A DNA stretch of 7,778 nt. It comes from Neisseriaceae bacterium. Its GTDB lineage: Bacteria > Pseudomonadota > Gammaproteobacteria > Burkholderiales > Neisseriaceae. Under the pieces are notes generated by a model. The model ran no database searches and was not told where the DNA came from. It saw nothing but the letters and a program-made list of their open reading frames with translations. The position numbers were made by a program, and so were the translations under genes. The DNA lies in contig JAFWUA010000056.1 in the NCBI GenBank assembly GCA_017518785.1, positions 1 to 7,778 of the forward strand. The letters run 5' to 3'. Shown here piece by piece: positions 7,317-7,778 of the stretch; the first letter of the stretch is position 1, and each line of letters begins with the position of its first letter.

Positions 7317-7363
7317 AAAAAAGACACGACAAGGCTGGACAGAAAAACTGCCAGCCTGCGTGT
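7317..7363 (-). terminator. Intrinsic terminator / attenuator between rplL and rpoB
   Basis: The minus-strand RNA has a stem of ACACG/CGTGT (7359-7363 with 7324-7328), a small internal loop, AGGCTGG/CCAGCCT (7351-7357 with 7332-7338), a one-base bulge and CAG/CTG around a loop of five T. Six T follow (7322-7317). It begins 11 bases after the rplL stop. Since rpoB lies 133 bases further on with no strong promoter visible, partial termination is the likely role, as with the E. coli attenuator in the same gap. Confidence 0.85.
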
Positions 7364-7374
7364 TGTAATACAAA

Positions 7375-7752
7375 TTATTTAAGCTCGGCTTTCGCACCAG
7401 CTTCGGTAAGTTGTTTAACGATGTCTTCAGCTTCAGCTTTGGCAACGCCTTCTTTAATGGTTTTAGGAGCACCATCAACCAAGTCTTTGGCTTCTTTCAA
7501 GCCTAAACCAGTTACGGCACGAACCACTTTAATTACGCCAACTTTTTGATCACCAGCAGAAGTTAATACCACATCAAATTCGGTTTTTTCTTCTGCGGCA
7601 GCAGCAGCTCCACCAGCAGCACCACCTGCGGCTACTGCCAAAGCGGCAGCAGATACGCCGAATTTTTCTTCAAAGGCTTTAACCAAATCATTCAATTCCA
7701 TAACGGTTAAATTGCCAACTGCTTCTAAAATTTCTTCATTTGAGATTGCCAT
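7375..7752 (-). CDS. rplL: Ribosomal protein L7/L12 (bL12)
   Basis: Stalk protein of the large ribosomal subunit; dimers bind L10 and recruit translation factors such as EF-G and EF-Tu. The 125 residues are close to the usual 120-125. The N-terminal dimerisation domain (about 1-33, LTVMELNDLVKAFEEKFGV) is followed by an alanine/glycine hinge (about 34-53, with GGAAGGAAAAA) and the globular factor-binding domain (about 56-125). That domain includes the conserved DQKVGVIKVVRAVTGLGLKE. The sequence closely resembles Neisseria L7/L12. The ATG at 7752 is preceded by GGAG 11 bases upstream. rplJ is expected just beyond the window edge. A terminator-like hairpin directly downstream would let rplL be made in excess over rpoB, which fits the several L7/L12 copies per ribosome. 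Confidence 0.99.
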   Translation of the reverse strand: MAISNEEILEAVGNLTVMELNDLVKAFEEKFGVSAAALAVAAGGAAGGAAAAAEEKTEFDVVLTSAGDQKVGVIKVVRAVTGLGLKEAKDLVDGAPKTIKEGVAKAEAEDIVKQLTEAGAKAELK

Positions 7753-7763
7753 AATTGTTTAAA

Positions 7764-7767
7764 CTCC
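7764..7767 (-). promoter_or_regulatory. Ribosome binding site of rplL
   Basis: GGAG on the minus strand, 11 bases before the ATG at 7752. The remaining bases to the window edge are AT-rich and hold nothing else recognisable. Confidence 0.6.
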
Positions 7768-7778
7768 AAAAAATAAAA

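Overview
The window is part of the ribosomal protein / RNA polymerase operon (rplL–rpoB–rpoC) of a betaproteobacterium. All genes lie on the minus strand, so transcription runs from the high coordinates to the low ones. The RpoB sequence reads like that of Neisseria and its relatives: 1392 residues, a TEKKRIRKSFAKR start and an EIRSLGLDIDLERH end. RplL also looks neisserial. The best guess is Neisseriaceae. The genus cannot be fixed from the sequence alone.

Layout in the order of transcription. rplL (ribosomal L7/L12) lies at 7752-7375. It is followed after 11 bases by a strong intrinsic terminator-like hairpin, probably an attenuator. Next come a long AT-rich hairpin in the rpoB leader and rpoB itself (7184-3006). 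Two bases after the rpoB stop lies an inverted pair of a 12-base word, AGTCTGCCGGAA. Then comes a gene that does not belong to the classical operon, an EamA/DMT-family membrane transporter (2920-2063). A second, nearly identical inverted pair follows, and then the first 629 codons of rpoC (1887-1, running off the window).

rplL, rpoB and rpoC supply a ribosomal stalk protein and the two large RNA polymerase subunits. The attenuator and leader hairpin between rplL and rpoB recall the well-known Escherichia coli arrangement that lowers polymerase-subunit output relative to ribosomal proteins.

The unusual part is the segment of about 1.1 kb between rpoB and rpoC. A foreign-looking, AT-richer transporter gene is bracketed by two matching hairpins. 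Each hairpin is an inverted pair of the 12-mer, and a fifth copy of that 12-mer lies inside rpoB. The word resembles the DNA uptake sequence (DUS) dialects of Neisseriaceae, but it carries CGG where the recalled dialects share a CTG core. Sequence just downstream of the transporter also looks like a degraded copy of the rpoB 3' end. Together these suggest cargo acquired at this site by natural transformation. That is an inference and needs whole-genome comparison.

There is no gene-free stretch longer than 300 bases. The three intergenic gaps are 1888-2062, 2921-3005 and 7185-7374.
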